64,000 bases of DNA from contig CM063283.1 in the NCBI GenBank assembly GCA_032173965.1, positions 16,100,501 to 16,164,500 of the forward strand, in the 5' to 3' direction. The notes beneath the pieces were generated by a model that was not told the origin of the DNA, did no database searches, and was given only the letters and a program-made list of their open reading frames with translations. This DNA comes from Sitta carolinensis (lineage: Eukaryota; Chordata; Aves; Passeriformes; Sittidae). This document shows positions 61,542 to 64,000 of the stretch, piece after piece. The position numbers and the translations under genes are program-made. The first letter of the stretch is position 1; each line of letters starts with the position of its first letter.

Positions 61542-64000
61542 CTGTAAAGAAGAAAAAAACAAGAAAAAAAATTTAGCAAATAAGTAGCCTCTTGCATGTG
61601 CATGCCTGCAAAATAACGTGAACACTTTTTGCAATAATTACTGTGCTTGTAGTAAATGTGTCTCAGATCACTAAGCAAAGGAGGAGATGCACAATTTTCC
61701 CATCTGTTTCTGCAAAAGATGTGAGACTGAAAAAGAAGGGGTAGAGGCACAAAACCATACCAAAATCAGTAACACAATTGAAAAGAAGCTAGACTCTTTC
61801 TTAGCTGTTCTATCCATTGCAGGAGCCTATGGCTCAGCTTTATAATTCTGAGCCTCTTGAGATATCCATGAAGTAAGGAAGATTTATTGTCCTGATGTTT
61901 TACAGCTGAGGAACTGAGGCACAGGAAGAATTTGCAACGCAGACAGCAGAGTAAAGAACCCAACTCAGGTCACCCATACAGACATAAAATACTGTTCTGG
62001 ATCACCTCTGCCTTTAATCTGTGCAGCTAGAGCACCATGATCTGAGCCCCGATGCACTAGGGAGCGCAATTTAAAGCTCAGTAGGAGTTTGTCACCTTTC
62101 TGCTTCCTTTGTGGATGGTCCTGCAAAGCTTAATGGGAAACTATAAAACCAAGGCCCGTTTTTCAAGGTGTTTCAGCTCATTGCTCAGAAAATACAAGGC
62201 TGTAACTACATCTGTAAAGAGCACCTTGGTTAAAAGATAACTTCAAGGAAGCAGAATAATAGGTTGCATGACTTCATTCAAAACAACAAAACCACATGAC
62301 TATTTTTATACTGCTGGGGGAAGGTTACAGATTCTAATGATTTTTCAGAAATCTAATTTACACTCAGGAAGAGAGCACAAACCAAAAAAACCTTTGCTGA
62401 GGTGAATGTTATTGTTCAATAATGTATCAAGTTCTAGCATACAGCTCTGAGCTCCACTTTGTCAAAAGCAAAGAAAGGAATTCAACTCCTGACAGTGCCT
62501 GTTACTGGAGGAGATAAACAGGACCCCAAACAGGCTTACACTTAGACCTTGGCTGATGTAGAAATGACACCATTAACATTTACAGCAGCTTCTGGGATGT
62601 GCTAGTCTACAATTTGAATTAATAAAGCACTCCTGAATGTCAGCTACTCCAGTGCCAGCAAGTGTTGTTTCTGAAAATAAGGGTCAAATCTGGGATTTAC
62701 TCTTGGCTCAGTCGCATTTCACCTGTGACTTCAGCTTCCCCATGAGAAACTTAATTTCTGCTTTCACTTGGTGGGAAAATCTAATGTGTAAGGTGCCCTT
62801 AACATCCTCAGAAGCAATACTTTAGTCCAAGTACTTCTTGAGGCAATTATGTGAACCAAGAGTCAGAATCTGGGATTCCTGTCTGCCACCAGAGCTCGTA
62901 TGACCTGTTTCATTGAGAATCACTAAGTTCAGATCCTGTGGCAGGTGGCAATGCATTCTGCACAACAGTCATGGTTTCTGGGACCTTCCTTGCTGATAAG
63001 GCACAACACCATGGAATTCACCACTGTCCAAAGCATCAGCAGTCTGTCCTCTGCTGCCTCGGCTTCCCCTGCGCAGCCCAGGCGTGCAACAACAGGCTCT
63101 CCTTGGTTATTAAGGAAAAAAGCCGTTAGTTTGAGAACAAAGGTAGTCATCTTTACTAATGGAATGGAATAGGCAGAAGATAAAAGGAGCCAGCATTAGG
63201 GGACACAAACACAAAAATCAAAGTAAAACACACCTTCTTGACCATATTGGACCTGGTTAAGCCATTGCTAGTTACAAGTTCTGGTAGTGGCCAAAAGCAT
63301 TAACTTGCACCTTCAAAACTAAATCTCAAGTCTACCACTACACAGAATTTAATATTTTATGCTGGCTACAATTATGGTATTTATATTTATAATTTTAACA
63401 CATTTATTAGGATGATACAACTATCTAAGCTGCCTTTGAACCAGTGAGTTCACAGAGTTCACCACCACACCATCACCACTTTGAGCAGTAAAACTGCAGT
63501 TTCTTATATTGTGATATCTTGACATTTTTTAGCTATTTCCATAAATTTTGGTAACAGTAATGATGAAGTTCAAATGAACAAAAGGATAAATGTGATCCAA
63601 ATTCAAAACAACTCTTGTCAGGATAAGAAAACGTCTTCTGGATAAATCAAGAATTCATCATATTAGTGGTGTTCTAAGAAAGAAGAATAAGATGTAGTAT
63701 TTAAGAGCCCAAATATAAAGCACAATGTATATGCCTTTTATACTTAACCTTTAATTGTGGAACTGACCCTAATTTCCATCTTAGTCTCTCTTTCTCCTCC
63801 CCTCTTCCAAATCCCTCTTTTAAAATTGAAATTTAATTTCATATGAAAATTGTACTGTCTAAACCTTAACTAACACAGCTAAGTTCAAATATTTTTGCAT
63901 AAATTTCACTGGCTCCTCTATAAATAGCTTGGCAGACATATTAATGGGACATTAATAATTGTTCATTACTCCCTTGCAACAGCAGCAGGGCACATTTTAA
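61542..64000 (-). other. PHLDB2 5' intron (upstream of first coding exon)
   Basis: Follows a strong minus-strand acceptor (TTTTTTTCTTCTTTACAG), so at least one noncoding 5' exon lies upstream. I saw no CpG island, first exon or other gene here. AT-rich and unremarkable. Confidence 0.65.

Overview
This is a vertebrate, almost certainly avian, nuclear genome window. Three 3'-end fragments of CR1-type LINEs (two flanking the ABHD10 promoter, one in a PHLDB2 intron) and several passerine-like endogenous-retrovirus LTRs point to a bird. Genes have many small GT-AG exons in long AT-rich introns, with one CpG island. No operon, ORF cluster or CRISPR is present; almost every long ORF outside the exons below is a chance reading.

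Two protein genes lie head-to-tail on the minus strand, in the order known from human 3q13.2 (PHLDB2 then ABHD10). ABHD10 occupies about 1-6050: a CpG-island promoter with a GC box and an NRF1-like palindrome, then exons 1-4 (176 codons, through the catalytic GSSMG elbow). Its last coding exon lies beyond base 1. It encodes a mitochondrial serine hydrolase / S-depalmitoylase.

PHLDB2 (LL5-beta) occupies about 7600-61541: a 445-codon first coding exon, 16 further constitutive coding exons and a likely 58-codon cassette exon, ending in a C-terminal PH domain and an inferred 3'UTR of about 1.8 kb. Exon phases join into one 1254-residue frame (human is about 1253), except that coding exon 9 is one base short. 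That base is missing near 28123-28125 and breaks the frame there: an assembly error, a polymorphism or a real lesion. The noncoding first exon(s) must lie upstream of 61541, probably outside the window.

The introns hold the accessory content: a probable solo LTR with TG...CA ends and a 5-bp target duplication at 54952-55702, LTR-like pieces at about 14034-14247 and 41630-42070, a homopurine 9-bp minisatellite at 43497-43618, long A/T tracts, and a well-formed but phase-incompatible pseudo-exon at 22805-22916. I found no convincing new biological system. The most useful observations are the exon-9 frameshift, the cassette exon with weak flanking splice sites, and the retroviral LTR insertions.
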